Of a stretch of 64,000 nt of DNA, positions 36,936 through 52,292 are shown one piece after another; within the stretch, counting starts at the first letter, position 1; each line of letters opens with the position of its first letter. A program made the translations under genes and the position numbers. The notes beneath the pieces were generated by a model that was not told the origin of the DNA, did no database searches, and saw nothing but the letters and a program-made list of their open reading frames with translations. This DNA is from Paulinella micropora (taxonomy: Eukaryota > Cercozoa > Imbricatea > Euglyphida): contig BJOX01000164.1 in NCBI GenBank assembly GCA_009731375.1, forward strand, positions 459,744 to 523,743, given 5' to 3'.

Positions 36936-37526
36936 TGTGCACAAATAAAGGTTTAGCCCAAATTTCCCCGTATTTACGGTTGGCCGAAAGGTGAGGTGGC
37001 CGAAATTTTTCACCCGACCTTTATACAATCTATGTAAAATAAAAGAAGAAATGGAACAAGCCTTAGTGTAGTGTGTCTCCCAAGTGAGCCTCGTTGTATG
37101 TATGCATGTATGTATGTATGTATGTCAGATACTTGATATGATGTCCAAAATACATACACACGCATACACACATACATACACACACACACATATATATCCA
37201 TACATACATCTATACTTACATACATGTATACCTAAGTGTGTCGCCCAGATGAGCCTCGTTTAGATATTTGACATACATGCATACATACATACATACATAT
37301 ATACATATATAAATACACACACATTTATATCCATACATACATTTACACTTACATACATGTATACCTAAGTGTGTCGCCCAAATGAGCCTCGTTTAGATAT
37401 CATACATACATACATACATACATACCTACCTACCTACCTACCTACCTACATACATACCTACATACAAACATACATATACATCCACACATACATTTACACT
37501 TACATACATGTAAGATATCCGTCTAC

Positions 37527-37578
<52 letters not shown>

Positions 37579-37620
37579 AAGTGTGTCGCCCAAATGAGCC
37601 TCGTTTAGATATTTGATGTG
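36836..37620. repeat. Array of CCTAAGTGTGTCGCCCAAAT boxes with (TACA)n and (TA)n
   Basis: CCTAAGTGTGTCGCCCAAAT + GAGCCTCGTTTAGATATTTG recurs (with variation) at about 36860, 37066, 37231, 37363 and 37576, plus one at about 34423. Each box is preceded by (TACA)n or (TA)n. Confidence 0.8.
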
Positions 37621-37906
37621 ATGTTCCAGGTCGAACGCCCCAAAACCACTCGCAAACATGGCTTTGTCCATTCCTATATATATACATCTATATATATATA
37701 TTATATATATATATAATATATACTATCAATCGATTTTTTGTCTGTCCAGGTCAAACGCCCCAAAACCACTCGCAAACATGGCTTTGTCCACTCCTATATA
37801 TATATGTATTATATATATATATATATATATATATACTCTATCAATCGATTTTTGTCTGTCCAGGTCAAACGCCCCAAAACCACTCGCAAACATGGCTTTG
37901 TCCATT

Positions 37907-37951
<45 letters not shown>

Positions 37952-38130
37952 TCCATCAATCGATTTTTTTTTGTCTGTCCGGGTCAAACGCCCCAAAACC
38001 ACTCGCAAACATGGCTTTGTCCATTCCTATATATATATGTATATATATATATATATATACTCTATCAATCGATTTTTGTCTGTCCAGGTCAAACGCACCA
38101 AAACCACTCGCAAGCATGGCTTTGTCCATT

Positions 38131-38182
<52 letters not shown>

Positions 38183-38310
38183 CTCCATCAATCGATTTTT
38201 TGTCTGTCCAGGTCAAACGCCCCAAAACCACTCGCAAAATTGGCTTTGTCCATTCCTTGACACAGACAAAAAATCGATTGATAGAATATATATATATACA
38301 TATATATATG

Positions 38311-38379
<69 letters not shown>

Positions 38380-38460
38380 GTATGTATAAACCACTCGCAA
38401 AGATGGCTTTGTGTATACCTTGTACAAACGGAAAGACAGACAAAAAGATCAATTGATAGA

Positions 38461-38495
<35 letters not shown>

Positions 38496-38556
38496 ACTCG
38501 CAAACATGGCTTTGTCCATTCCTTGACAGAATAAAAATTGATTGATAGAGTATATA

Positions 38557-38597
<41 letters not shown>

Positions 38598-38884
38598 AAC
38601 CACTCGCAAACATGGCTTTGTCCTTTCCTTGACAGACAAAAATCGATTGACAGAGTATATATACATATATTATATATATATATATATATACATATATATA
38701 AACCACTCGCAAACATGGCTTTGTCCATACCTTGTACAAACGGAAAGGCAGACAAAAAGATCGATTGATAGAGTATATATATATATATTATATATACATA
38801 TATATATATATATATATTTATATAAACCACTCGCAAACATGGCTTTGTCCATCCCTTCACAGACAAAAAATCAATTGATAGAGA

Positions 38885-38933
<49 letters not shown>

Positions 38934-39020
38934 ACTCGCAAACATGGCTTTGTCCATTCCTTGACAGACAAAAAATCGATTGATAGAGTATATACATACA
39001 CTTTTTTATATATATATGTA

Positions 39021-39089
<69 letters not shown>

Positions 39090-39148
39090 CACGNNNNNNN
39101 NNNCACGGCTTTGTCCATTCCTTGAGAGACCAAAAATCGATTGATAGA

Positions 39149-39187
<39 letters not shown>

Positions 39188-39240
39188 CCACTCGCAAACA
39201 TGGCTTTGTCCATTCCTTGACAGACAAAAAATCGATTGAA
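37621..39240. mobile_element. Array of half and one whole TA-flanked MITE in (TA)n
   Basis: About 14 copies of a body (AACCACTCGCAAACATGGCT + TTGTCCATTCC). Left of 38183 the copies carry only the left TIR (CTCTATCAATCGATTTTTTG + TCTGTC); right of 38286 they carry only the right TIR (the inverse). (TA)n separates all copies. No protein is encoded; the IYIYIY frames are (TA)n translation. Confidence 0.8.
38183..38286. mobile_element. Only complete TA-MITE, 104 bp
   Basis: Left TIR CTCCATCAATCGATTTTTTG + TCTGTC, body, right TIR GACA-CAGACAAAAAATCGAT + TGATAGAA. TA lies on both sides, as expected for a Tc1/mariner-type target. Confidence 0.7.
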
Positions 39241-39523
39241 GAGGAGGAGGAGGAGGAGGAGGAGGATGAGAAGGAGGAGGAGGAGAAGAAGAAGAAGAAG
39301 AAGAAGAAGGAGAAGAAGAAGAAGAAGAAGGAGGAGGAGGAGAAGGAGGAGGAGAAGGAGGAGGAGAAGGAGGAGGAGAAGAAGAAGAAGAAGAAGAAGA
39401 AGAAGAAGAAGAAGCAGAAGTAGAAGAAGCAGAAGAAGACGAGAGAATAAGAAGGAGCAAGAGGAGAAGGAGGAGGAGGAGGAGGAAGAGGAGGAGGAGA
39501 AGCAAGAGGAGGAAGAAGAGGGG

Positions 39524-39561
<38 letters not shown>

Positions 39562-39885
39562 AGAGAAGAAGAAGAAGAAGAAGAAGAAGAAGAAGAAGAA
39601 GGAGAAGAAGAAGAAGAAGAAGGAGAAGAAGAAGGAGGAGGAGAAGAAGAAGAAGAAGAAGAAGAAGAGAGAATAAAAAGGAGCAAGAGGAGAAGGAGAA
39701 GGAGGAGGAGGAGGAAGAGGAGGAGGAGAAGCAAGAGGAGGAAGAAGAGGAGGAAGAGGAGGAGGAGGAGGAAGAGAAGAAGAAGAAGAAGAAGAAGAAG
39801 AAGAGGAGGAGGAGGAGGAGAAGAAAGAGGAGAAAGAGGGAGAGGAGGAGGAGGAGGAGAAGAAGAAGAAGAAGAAGAAGAAGAC
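39236..39885. repeat. 650-bp purine tract (GAG)n/(GAA)n
   Basis: Near-pure purine on +. It contains an internal duplication of about 230 bp (AGAGAATAA.AAGGAGCAAGAG at about 39440 and 39667). Glu, Arg or Ser/Leu frames here are not genes. Confidence 0.92.
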
Positions 39886-39899
39886 ACATGAAATAATAA

Positions 39900-39969
<70 letters not shown>

Positions 39970-40016
39970 AATAATAATAACAATAATAATAATAATAATA
40001 ATAATGATAATAATAT
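39886..40016. repeat. (AAT)n
   Basis: Tail, in minus sense, of the next SINE-B. Confidence 0.95.
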
Positions 40017-40382
40017 ACTTCCTCTAAGGCATACTGATGCAGCTGATGGCACGATCCGTTTCCGGACATGAGCCTCCATGCCCTTGTTCGAGGTGCTCCA
40101 TCCCCACCTAGTCAGTCTCTCGACTGATTATAGGGGCCACCGATGGAGCTCCTGAGGGCAAGCCTACACTAAGCCGAGGTTATTCCGCAGTCCCAACAAC
40201 CTCTTGCAAAACGTTGCCGCATGTGCAAGTGCGTACACCAAGCATGGTTGCTAGAACCACCTCAAAACCCCACCCATAACAATTTGGTATCCGCTGGGTC
40301 CACGGGCTATCAACCGGCATAGCGGAGTTTAAGATCTTCGACAGGCGCCCAACGACCCTCCTCCCCAGCATCATCCACCAAA
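40017..40382 (-). mobile_element. SINE-B, diverged copy
   Basis: About 365 bp. In sense it runs from GGTGGATGATGCTGGGGAGG to ATGGAGGCTCATGTCCGG, then CATCAGCTGCATCAGTATGC and (ATT)n. It is clearly more diverged from the 7554 and 42039 copies than they are from each other, so it is older or a different subfamily. Confidence 0.8.
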
Positions 40383-40384
40383 TG

Positions 40385-40415
<31 letters not shown>

Positions 40416-40536
40416 CAACAACAACAACAACAATGATAATAATAATAACAACAACAACAATAATAATAATAATAATAATAATTTTAATAATAATAATTTT
40501 AATAATAATAATAATAATAGTAATAATAACAATAAC

Positions 40537-40572
<36 letters not shown>

Positions 40573-40702
40573 CATAATAATGATAATGGTAATAAACATA
40601 ATAATAATAATAATAATAATAATGATAGTAATAATAATAATATTATTAAATAATAATAATAATAATAATAATAGCAATAATAATAATAATAATAATAATA
40701 GC

Positions 40703-40737
<35 letters not shown>

Positions 40738-40783
40738 CAATAACAACAATAATAACAATAATAACAATAATAACAATAATAAC

Positions 40784-40824
<41 letters not shown>

Positions 40825-40853
40825 TAATGATAATAATCATCATCATCATCACC
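40383..40853. repeat. (AAT)n/(AAC)n
   Basis: About 470 bp with AAC, ATG and TTTT interruptions. Confidence 0.95.
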
Positions 40854-41060
40854 GATCCGTGCTGCCATTTTCCACTCAGCATCATCGAAGAGACCCATGT
40901 AGTGTCGAATATTTACATGCCCTAGATATAGATATATAGGAAGGGATGTATACATATATATGTATATATATACACATATATATATATATATACATATATA
41001 TATCCAAAGACCCATGTAGTGTCGAATATTTACATGCCCTAGATATAGATATGGGAAGGG

Positions 41061-41097
<37 letters not shown>

Positions 41098-41098
41098 C

Positions 41099-41151
<53 letters not shown>

Positions 41152-41500
41152 CGGATAGATTGATAGAGAGAGAGAGAGAGCGAGAGGGAGAGAAAGAGAG
41201 AGAGAGAGAGAGAGACAGAGGGAGAGAGAGCGAGAGAGAGACAGAGAGAGAAAGAATCAAACAAAGAAAGAAGTATGAAAGCAAGCTAGCCAGGAAGGAA
41301 TCGAGCAATCAAGCAACCAATCAAGCAAGAAAGCAAGAAAGCAAGAAAGCAAGAAAGCAAAAACAACAACAGCATAACAACAACAACAACAAGAACAACA
41401 ACAACATTAACAACAACAACAACAACACACGCACACACACACACACACAGACACACACACAGACACAGACACACACACACACACAGACACACACACATAC

Positions 41501-41531
<31 letters not shown>

Positions 41532-41580
41532 AACATAAACATAAATATAATATAAATATAAATAAAATATATATATATAC

Positions 41581-41611
<31 letters not shown>

Positions 41612-41630
41612 CAGACACACACACACATAC

Positions 41631-41661
<31 letters not shown>

Positions 41662-41900
41662 AACATAAACATAAATATAATATAAATATAAATAAAATAT
41701 ATATATATATACATATATATATACATATATATATATAAATATATACAAATATGTATATATATATACATATATATATAAACATAAATATAAATATAAATAT
41801 AAATAAATAAATAAATAAATATATTATATACATATATATATATATATATATTACCATTAGGATCTAGAAAAGCCATGGGAACCTGCGACAAAGATATGTT
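40854..41900. repeat. (GA)n, (CA)n, (TA)n tracts with a duplicated 45-bp box
   Basis: The box AGACCCATGTAGTGTCGAAT + ATTTACATGCCCTAGATATAG occurs at about 40890 and 41008. (GA)n at 41080-41250, (AAC)n at 41360-41425, (CA)n at 41426-41500, then two near-identical (TA)n blocks (41500-41600 and 41630-41720). Confidence 0.85.
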
Positions 41901-41967
41901 GCAAATTGTGTGTGTAGGTGTATATGTGAGTGTGTAGATGTGCGTGTGTTTGTATGTGTGTGCTGTG

Positions 41968-41987
41968 CTTATTGTTATTATTATTAC

Positions 41988-42034
<47 letters not shown>
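41968..42034. repeat. (ATT)n
   Basis: Left flank of a SINE-B copy. Confidence 0.9.
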
Positions 42035-42035
<1 letters not shown>

Positions 42036-42038
42036 GAT

Positions 42039-42452
42039 TCAGCCCAATGGCCTCAAGGCGTTAAACTGTGACGCCAACTCATAACCCTTTGGTGGTAGAT
42101 GCTGGGGAGGAGGGTCGTTGCGCGCGTAAAAGATCTTAAACTCCGCATATGCTGGTTGATAGCCCAGGACCCAGCAGACACCAGATTGTTATGGGTGGGG
42201 TTTCGAGGCAGCTCTAGCAACCGCGCTTGGTGTATGCACTTGCACATTCGGTGACGTCTTGCAAGAGGTTGCTGGGACTGCGGAATAACCTCGGCTTAGT
42301 GCAGTCTTGCCCTCAGGAGCTCCATCGGTGGCCCCGATCATCAGGCGAGAGACTGACACGGGGGGGTGGAGGACCTCGAACAAGGGTATTGGAGGCTTAT
42401 GTCCGTTGAGGATATGCCATTAGCTGCATCAGTACGCCTCAGATATAGTAAA
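42039..42452 (+). mobile_element. SINE-B, fullest copy (about 410 bp)
   Basis: Starts CAGCCCAATGGCCTCAAGGC and ends ..TATTGGAGGCTTATGTCCGT..CCTCAGATATAGTAAA, without an (ATT)n tail: it runs into CTGCCTTGGAGTGTTGACTG, which links to a second SINE-B start at 42534. The lost tail suggests recombination or an insertion at the tail. Confidence 0.82.
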
Positions 42453-42533
42453 TCTGCCTTGGAGTGTTGACTGTGACACATTTGAGGGAAATCCCGATGA
42501 AAAAACCTAGTCACACTTGCTAAACAGAGTTCC

Positions 42534-42657
42534 AGCCCAATGGCCTCAAGGCGTTAAACTGTGACGCCAACTCATAACCCTTTGGTGGTAGATGCTGGGG
42601 AGGAGGGTCGTTGCGCGCGTAAAAGATCTTAAACTCCGCATATGCTGGTTGATAGCC
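42534..42657 (+). mobile_element. SINE-B 5' part, cut by gap 42658-42949
   Basis: The first 124 bp are identical to 42040-42163 by eye. Confidence 0.8.
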
Positions 42658-42976
42658 NNNNNNNNNNNNNNNNNNNNNNNNNNNNNNNNNNNNNNNNNNN
42701 NNNNNNNNNNNNNNNNNNNNNNNNNNNNNNNNNNNNNNNNNNNNNNNNNNNNNNNNNNNNNNNNNNNNNNNNNNNNNNNNNNNNNNNNNNNNNNNNNNNN
42801 NNNNNNNNNNNNNNNNNNNNNNNNNNNNNNNNNNNNNNNNNNNNNNNNNNNNNNNNNNNNNNNNNNNNNNNNNNNNNNNNNNNNNNNNNNNNNNNNNNNN
42901 NNNNNNNNNNNNNNNNNNNNNNNNNNNNNNNNNNNNNNNNNNNNNNNNNTATTATTATTATTATTATTATTATTAT

Positions 42977-43066
42977 GGACACCGTGATAGCCCAGTGGTC
43001 AAGTTCTACCATCTGGGCCCTGTCGCCAGTTCGATTCCCGTCGGTGCCACCAGTATTTTCATTGAA
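42977..43066 (+). mobile_element. SINE-A head, cut by gap
   Basis: GGACACCGTGATAGCCCAGTGG through ATTTTCATTGAA; (ATT)n on the left; gap 43067-43313 on the right. Confidence 0.8.
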
Positions 43067-43313
43067 NNNNNNNNNNNNNNNNNNNNNNNNNNNNNNNNNN
43101 NNNNNNNNNNNNNNNNNNNNNNNNNNNNNNNNNNNNNNNNNNNNNNNNNNNNNNNNNNNNNNNNNNNNNNNNNNNNNNNNNNNNNNNNNNNNNNNNNNNN
43201 NNNNNNNNNNNNNNNNNNNNNNNNNNNNNNNNNNNNNNNNNNNNNNNNNNNNNNNNNNNNNNNNNNNNNNNNNNNNNNNNNNNNNNNNNNNNNNNNNNNN
43301 NNNNNNNNNNNNN

Positions 43314-43482
43314 AAGGTCTACCATCTGGGACCTGTCGCCAGTTCGATTCCCGTCGGTGCCAGTATTTTCAAAGGATATTTTCTTTGAAAGTATTGGTCT
43401 GTCTGGAAGGCTTGGAGCTGCCTTGCGGGGGTGTCAGTAGAGCCTATCGTCAAATCTTCGTACTCCCCTCACGGGTGAGACG
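43314..43482 (+). mobile_element. SINE-A, second subfamily, cut on both sides
   Basis: AAGGTCTACCATCTGGGACC.. with TTTTCAAAGGATATTTTCTT in place of TTTTCATTGAACATACC. This is the same subfamily as the minus-strand copies at 7964 and 43970. Confidence 0.8.
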
Positions 43483-43572
43483 NNNNNNNNNNNNNNNNNN
43501 NNNNNNNNNNNNNNNNNNNNNNNNNNNNNNNNNNNNNNNNNNNNNNNNNNNNNNNNNNNNNNNNNNNNNNNN

Positions 43573-43709
43573 ATTGGTATAAAGCTCCTAGAGTAATGTT
43601 CTATGCCGTCACTTCCTTTATTCCACCGATTGGTGTGGAGACTTTCCTTATGGAATGGAGGACTGGATGCACATGGCCTTTTGGCTCAGCAATTGGCAGG
43701 AGATACACT
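43573..43709 (+). mobile_element. Retroposon family D tail
   Basis: Starts after a gap; ends GGACTGGATGCACATGGCCT..GGCTCAGCAATTGGCAGG + AGATACACTATT, then (ATT)n/(ATC)n. It resembles the family C and SINE-A tails, but the upstream part is unrelated to either. Confidence 0.5.
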
Positions 43710-43838
43710 ATTACTATTATTATTATTACTTATTATTATTACAATTATTATTATTATTATCATTATTACTATTATTATTATCATCATCATCATAATCATC
43801 ATCATAATCATCATCATCACCATCATCATTATGAATCA
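43710..43838. repeat. (ATT)n/(ATC)n
   Basis: Tail of family D. Confidence 0.9.
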
Positions 43839-43969
43839 GTATTAATGCTCGCATCATGACCTGCATGGTTAGAACAGATGGTAGAGTAGTTCGCACTAAA
43901 TTAGCGGCTTCATCATCTCTGATCAACAAAAACAACAGCAACAATGATAATAATAATAATTATAATAAT

Positions 43970-44211
43970 AGTGCTTCTCAGTCAATGGCGAATGCATTTC
44001 TGCACATGTGCCTCCATCGTCTCACCCGCGAGGGGAGTACGAAGATTTGACGATAGGCTCTACTGACACCCCCGCAAGGCAGCTCCAGGCCTTCCAGACA
44101 GACCATTATTTTCAAAGAAAATATCCTTTGAAAATACTGGCCCCGACGGGAATCGAACTGGCGACAGGTCCCAGATGGTAGACCTTAACCACTGGGCTAT
44201 CGCGGTGCCAC

Positions 44212-44212
<1 letters not shown>
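43970..44212 (-). mobile_element. SINE-A, full length
   Basis: Nearly identical to 7964-8207: tRNA-like head with GGCACCGCG / CGG.GCC ends, A-box TAGCCCAGTGG, B-box AGTTCGATTCC, TTTTCAAAGGATATTTTCTT subfamily marker, tail TGGAGGCACATGTGC and (ATT)n. Confidence 0.88.
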
Positions 44213-44259
<47 letters not shown>

Positions 44260-44303
44260 TAATAAAAATAAAAATGAAAATAATAAAAAAAATAAAAAAA
44301 GTA

Positions 44304-44340
<37 letters not shown>

Positions 44341-44433
44341 TAATAATAGTAATGATAATAATAATAATAGTAATAATAATAATAATGATAATAATAATAA
44401 TAATAATAATAATAATAGTACTAATAATAGTAC

Positions 44434-44500
<67 letters not shown>
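44213..44500. repeat. (AAT)n
   Basis: Nearly 290 bp, some AGT and AAA interruptions. Confidence 0.95.
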
Positions 44501-44501
<1 letters not shown>

Positions 44502-44591
44502 GGTAGGGGCTGCGCCAACACCTGAAAGGATGGTTTACCGGTGCGCGAACGCACCAAACCCCGCCAGCCCCACTTCTTATCACGTTTTGGA

Positions 44592-44671
<80 letters not shown>

Positions 44672-45609
44672 ATCCCCCNNNNNNNNNNCAAAAAACCTCA
44701 ATTTTCAGGTATGGGTGCCACCCGCGACCAGAACGGGTACGTACAATCGCAGGGCTCCACCGGACCCCCCCTTTCCCTTCGACAGGGTACGTTGAATCGC
44801 CGGAGGTGCCGCTAAGGGCGCCTGGTGGCAAAAAAACCTCAATTTTCAGGTGTGGGTGCCACCCGCGACCAGAACGGGTACGTACAATCACAGGGCTGGG
44901 GTTCCCGGTGAGAGGGCCTCCCGGACCCCCCTGCCCCGTCGACAGGGTACGTTCAATTGCCGGAGGCACCGGCAAGTACTGCCAAAAAACAAGGAAATTT
45001 GGCATTCAGGACACTCCCCTAACGCAAATATTTGCGTGAATTCCCAAAAAAAATTACACCAGCATCAAGATCGAGTCTGGGGCTAACCACCCTGCCAATA
45101 TGAGCTCCCAAATCCTCCTGGCTTCCACAAACCATGATTTATAGGGATGGGGGTGCAAAAAAAGGCCCAAAAAAGCAAGGAAATTTGGCAACATTCCCCT
45201 AACGCACATATTTGCGTGAATTCCTAAAAAAATTATACCAGCATCAAGATCGAGTCTAACGCTAGCTACCCTGCCAATATGAGCTCCCAACCCCTCCTGG
45301 TTCACACAAACCCTGATTTATAGGGACAGGGGGTGCAAAAATAGGCCAAAAAAACAAGGAAATTTGGCATTCAGGACACTCCCCTAACGAAAATATTTGC
45401 GTGAATTCAAAACAAATCATATCAGCATCAAGATCGAGTCTGGGGCTAACCATCCTGCAAATATGAGCTCCGAACTCCTCGTTCCGACAAGCCATGATTT
45501 ATTTCGACAGGGGTGCGAAAATGCGGGGGGTGGGGGGGGGGGTACACAATTTTCATTTTCCCCCCCCCCCCCNNNNNNNNNNACCCCCTTGACCAACACC
45601 TTTCAGGGA
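44501..45609. mobile_element. Composite poly-C element, copy A
   Basis: Starts GGGGCTGCGCCAACACCTGA and ends AACACCTTTCAGGGA, flanked by (AAT)n. Contents in order: a poly-C of 77 (44595-44671) ending at a gap; 140-bp alpha units (GTGCCACCCGCGACCAGAAC); 170-185 bp beta units (AAGGAAATTTGGCATTCAGG.. AGCATCAAGATCGAGTCTGG); a second C run by a gap. No coding capacity. Confidence 0.82.
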
Positions 45610-45638
45610 TAATAATAATAATAATAATAATGATGATG

Positions 45639-45716
<78 letters not shown>

Positions 45717-45752
45717 GTAATAATAATAATAATAATGATAATAAAAATGATA

Positions 45753-45829
<77 letters not shown>

Positions 45830-45830
45830 G
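45610..45830. repeat. (AAT)n
   Basis: Separates composite copies A and B. Confidence 0.95.
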
Positions 45831-45930
45831 AACTAGGGGCTGCGCCAGCACCTGAAAGGATGGTTTACCGGTGCGCTTCGCTCACCAAACCCCGCCAGCC
45901 CCACTTACTTCTTATCACTTTTTGGAGGGC

Positions 45931-45992
<62 letters not shown>

Positions 45993-47325
45993 NNNNNNNN
46001 NNGTGCCACCCGCGACCAGAACGGGTACGTACAATCGCAGGGCTCCCCGGACCCCCCCTTTCCCTTCGACAGGGTACGTTGAATTGCAGGAGGTGCCGCA
46101 AAGGGCGCCTGGTGGCAAAAAAACCTCAATTTTCAGGTGTGGGTGCCACCCGCGACCAGAACGGGTACGTACAATCGCAGGACTCCCCCGGATCCACCCT
46201 TTCCCTTCGACAGGGTACGTTGAATTGCCGGAGGTGCCGCAAAGGGCGCCTGGTGGCAAAAACCTCAATTTTCAGGTGTGGGTGCCACCCGCGACCAGAA
46301 CGGGTACGTGCAATCGCAGGGCTCCCCCGGACCCCCCCTTTCCTTTCGACAGGGTACGTTCCATTGTCGGAGGTGCCGCAAAGGGTGCCTGGTGGCAAAA
46401 AAACCTCAATTTTCAGGTGTAGGTGCCACCCGCGACCAGAACGGGTACGTACAATCACAGCGCTGGGGTTCCCGGGGGAGGGCCCCCTAAAGCCCCCTGC
46501 CCCGTCGACAGGGTACGTTCAATTGCCGGAGGCACCGGCAAGTGCTGCCAAAAAACAAGGAAATTTGGCATTCAGGACACTCTCCTAACGCAAATATTTG
46601 CGTGAATTCCAGCATCAAGATCGAGTCTGGGGCTAACCACCCTGCCAATATGAGCTCCCAATTCCTCCTGGTTTCCACAGACCATGATTTATAGGGATGG
46701 GGGGTGCAAAAAAAGCCAAAAAAACAAGGAAATTTGGCATTCAGGACATTCCCCTAACACAAACATTTGCGTGAATTCCAAAAAAACTATATCAGCGTCA
46801 ACATCGAGTCTGGGGCTAGCCACCCTGCCAATATGAGCTCCCAATTCCTCCTGGTTCCCACAAACCATGATTTATAGGGATGGGGGGTGCAAAAAAAGGC
46901 CCGAAAAACCAGGAAATTTGGCATTCAGACACTGCCCTAACGCACATATTTGCGTGAATTCCGAAGAAATTATATCAGCATCAAGATCGAGTCTGGGGCT
47001 AGCTACCCTGCCAATATGAGCTCCCAACTTCTCCTGGTTCACACAAACCATGATTTATTCCGATTGGGGTGCGAAAAAAAAAGGAATTTTGGAATTAAGG
47101 ACACTGTCCTAACGCAAATATTTGCGTAAATTCCAAAAAAATCATATCAGCTGGGGCTAGCCACCCTGCAAATATGAGCTCCGAACTCCTCCTCGTTCCC
47201 ACAAACCATGATTTATTCCGACAGGGGTGCCGATTTGGGAGGGTGGGGGGGTGGGTGGGGTACACAATTTTCATTTCCCCCCTCCCTCCAAACCCCCCTC
47301 ACCCTTCTCCAACACCTTTCAGGGA
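45831..47325. mobile_element. Composite poly-C element, copy B
   Basis: Same ends and order as copy A. Poly-C of 61 (45932-45992), four alpha units (starts 46003, 46143, 46282, 46423; spacing 139-141) and four beta units (about 46557, 46726, 46911, 47081). The right end lacks the gap seen in A and C. Confidence 0.85.
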
Positions 47326-47672
<347 letters not shown>

Positions 47673-47673
<1 letters not shown>

Positions 47674-47766
47674 TAGGGGCTGCGCCAACACCTGAAAGGA
47701 TGGTTTACCGCTGCGCTTCGCGCACCAAACCCCGCCAGCCCCACTTCTTATCACTTTTTGGAGGGC

Positions 47767-47843
<77 letters not shown>

Positions 47844-48769
47844 ACCCCCGCCACCCCNNNNNNNNNNCCTCAATTTTCAGGTGTGCGTGCCACCCGCGAC
47901 CAGAACGGGTACGTACAATCGCAGGGCTCCCCCGGACCCCCCCTTTCCCTACGACAGGGTACGTTGAATTGCCGGAGGTGCCGCAAAGGGCGCCTGGTGG
48001 CAAAAAAACCTCAATTTTCAGGTGTGGGTGCCACCCGCGACCAGAACGGGTACGTACAATCACAGCGCTGGGGTTCCGGGGGGAGGGCCTGGGGGCCCTC
48101 CCCGTTGAGAGGGTACGTTCAATTGCTGGAGGCACCGGCAAGTACTGCCAAAAAACAAGGAAATTTGGCATTCAGGACACTCCCCTAACGCAAATATTTA
48201 CCTGAATTCCAAAAAATCTATTCCAGCATCAAGATCGAGTCTGGGGCTAACCACCCTGTCAATATGAGTCCCCAAATCCTCCTGGTTCCTACAAACCATG
48301 ATTTATTCCGACTAGGGGCTCAAAAAAAAGGCTAAAAAAACAAGGAAATTTGGCATTCAGGACACTCCCCTATCGCAAACATTGCGTGAATTCAAAAGAA
48401 ATTACATCAGCATCAAGATCGAGTCTGGGGCTAGCCACCCTGCCAATATGAGCTCGCAACTTCTCCTGGTTCACACCAACCATGATTTATTCCGATTGGG
48501 ATGCGAAGAAAAACAAGGAACTTTGGCATTCAGGACACTGTCCTAACGCAAACATTTGCGTGAATTCCAAAAAAATTATATCAGAATCGAGATCGAGTCG
48601 GGGGCTAACCACCCTGCAAATATGAGCTCCGAACTCCACCTCGTTCCCACAAACCATGATTTATTCCGACAGGGGTGCGAAAATGCCGGGGGGGGGGGGG
48701 GGGGGGGGGGGGGACACAATTTTCATTTTCCCCCCCCCCCCCNNNNNNNNNNCAACACCTTTCAGGGAT
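47673..48769. mobile_element. Composite poly-C element, copy C
   Basis: Poly-C of 76 (47768-47843), two alpha units and four beta units, ends as in copies A and B. Confidence 0.83.
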
Positions 48770-48797
48770 AATAACAACAACAACAACAACAACAATG

Positions 48798-48849
<52 letters not shown>

Positions 48850-48901
48850 TAATAATAATAGTAATAATAATAATAATAGTAATAATAATAATAATAACAA
48901 T

Positions 48902-48970
<69 letters not shown>

Positions 48971-49015
48971 GTAATAATAATAATAATGATAATAATAACG
49001 ATAATTTAGTTCTTT
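48770..49015. repeat. (AAC)n/(AAT)n
   Basis: Right flank of composite copy C. Confidence 0.95.
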
Positions 49016-49063
49016 ACGATATTTTTTTCCCCCTCTATTTTGTGCTATTACATATTTCTTACT

Positions 49064-49399
49064 GCCCCCCCCCCCCCCAAAAAAAAAAGAGAGAGAGGGG
49101 GGGGGGGGGGGGGGGAGGGGGGGGGAAGGNNNNNNNNNNGAAGAGAAGGAAAAGGAGGAAGAGGAGGAAGAGGAGGAAGAAGAAAATGACGACGACGACG
49201 ACGACGACGAGAAGAAGAAGAAGAAGAAGAAGAAGAAGAAGAAGAAGAAGAAGAAGAAGAAGAAGAAGAAGAAGAAGAGGAGGAGGAGGAGGAAGAAGAA
49301 GAAGAAGAAGAAGAAGAAGAAGAGGAAGAGGAAGAAGAAGAGGAAGAGGAAGAAGAGGAGGAAGAGGAGAAGGAGGAGGAGGAAGAAGAAGAAGAAGAA

Positions 49400-49446
<47 letters not shown>

Positions 49447-49633
49447 AGAAGAAGAAGAAGAAGAAGAAGAAGAACAAGGAGAAGAAGAAGAGCAGAAAAA
49501 GAAGAAGAAGAAGAAGAAGAAGAAGGAAAGAAAGAAGGAAAGAAAGAAGGAAAGAAAGAAGGAAAGAAAAGAAAGAAAGAAAAGAAAGAAAGAAAAGAAA
49601 GAACAACAACAGTCATGATCCATTCATCCATTA

Positions 49634-49706
<73 letters not shown>

Positions 49707-49755
49707 ATCTATTGAGGAGGAAGAGGAGGAGGAGGAGGAGGAAGAAGAAGAAGAA

Positions 49756-49802
<47 letters not shown>

Positions 49803-49976
49803 AGAAGAAGAAGAAGAAGAAGAAAAAGAAGAAAAAGAAGAAGAGCAGAAAAAGAAGAACAAGAAGAAGAAGAAGAAGAAGAAGAAGGAGAAGAAGGAAA
49901 GAAAGAAAGAAAAGAAAGAAAGAAAAGAAAGAAAGAAAAGAAAGAACAACAACAGTCATGATCCATCCATCCATCC

Positions 49977-49980
<4 letters not shown>
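49064..49980. repeat. Poly-C/G and purine (GAA)n/(GAAAG)n tracts, duplicated
   Basis: (GAA)n followed by AAAGAAAGAACAACAACAGT + CATGATCCATTCATCC occurs twice (ending at about 49630 and 49975), with (TCTA)n between. Thus purine tract plus box plus (TCTA)n is a tandem unit of about 340 bp. Confidence 0.85.
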
Positions 49981-52005
<2,025 letters not shown>

Positions 52006-52091
<86 letters not shown>

Positions 52092-52242
52092 CCTACCTAC
52101 TAATACCGCAGCTGGGTTGAGAATGATCTTTGTAACTTCCTCCAAGAGCTACATATACTTATATTTCGCTTTGCTGGCAATCAACACACAGAGAGAAAGA
52201 GGAGATAGAGAGAAGAAAGATCGAGAGATTTCGAGAGAGAGA

Positions 52243-52292
<50 letters not shown>

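Noticed and set aside
37658-39213. Frames of Ile-Tyr repeats with AFDLDRQKS / HGFVHS segments
   Set aside because: Translation of (TA)n and the MITE body; both strands are open because TA repeats lack stops in these frames.
39006-40079. Leu/Ser/Glu/Arg-rich frames in purine tracts (also 49042-50688 and 2351-2783)
   Set aside because: (GAA)n/(GAG)n microsatellites; composition alone explains the open frames.
44530-45039. Pro-rich/Gly-rich frames (TRTGTYNR.., GGGG..)
   Set aside because: Poly-C tract plus non-coding alpha repeats; open by chance in several frames with N gaps inside.
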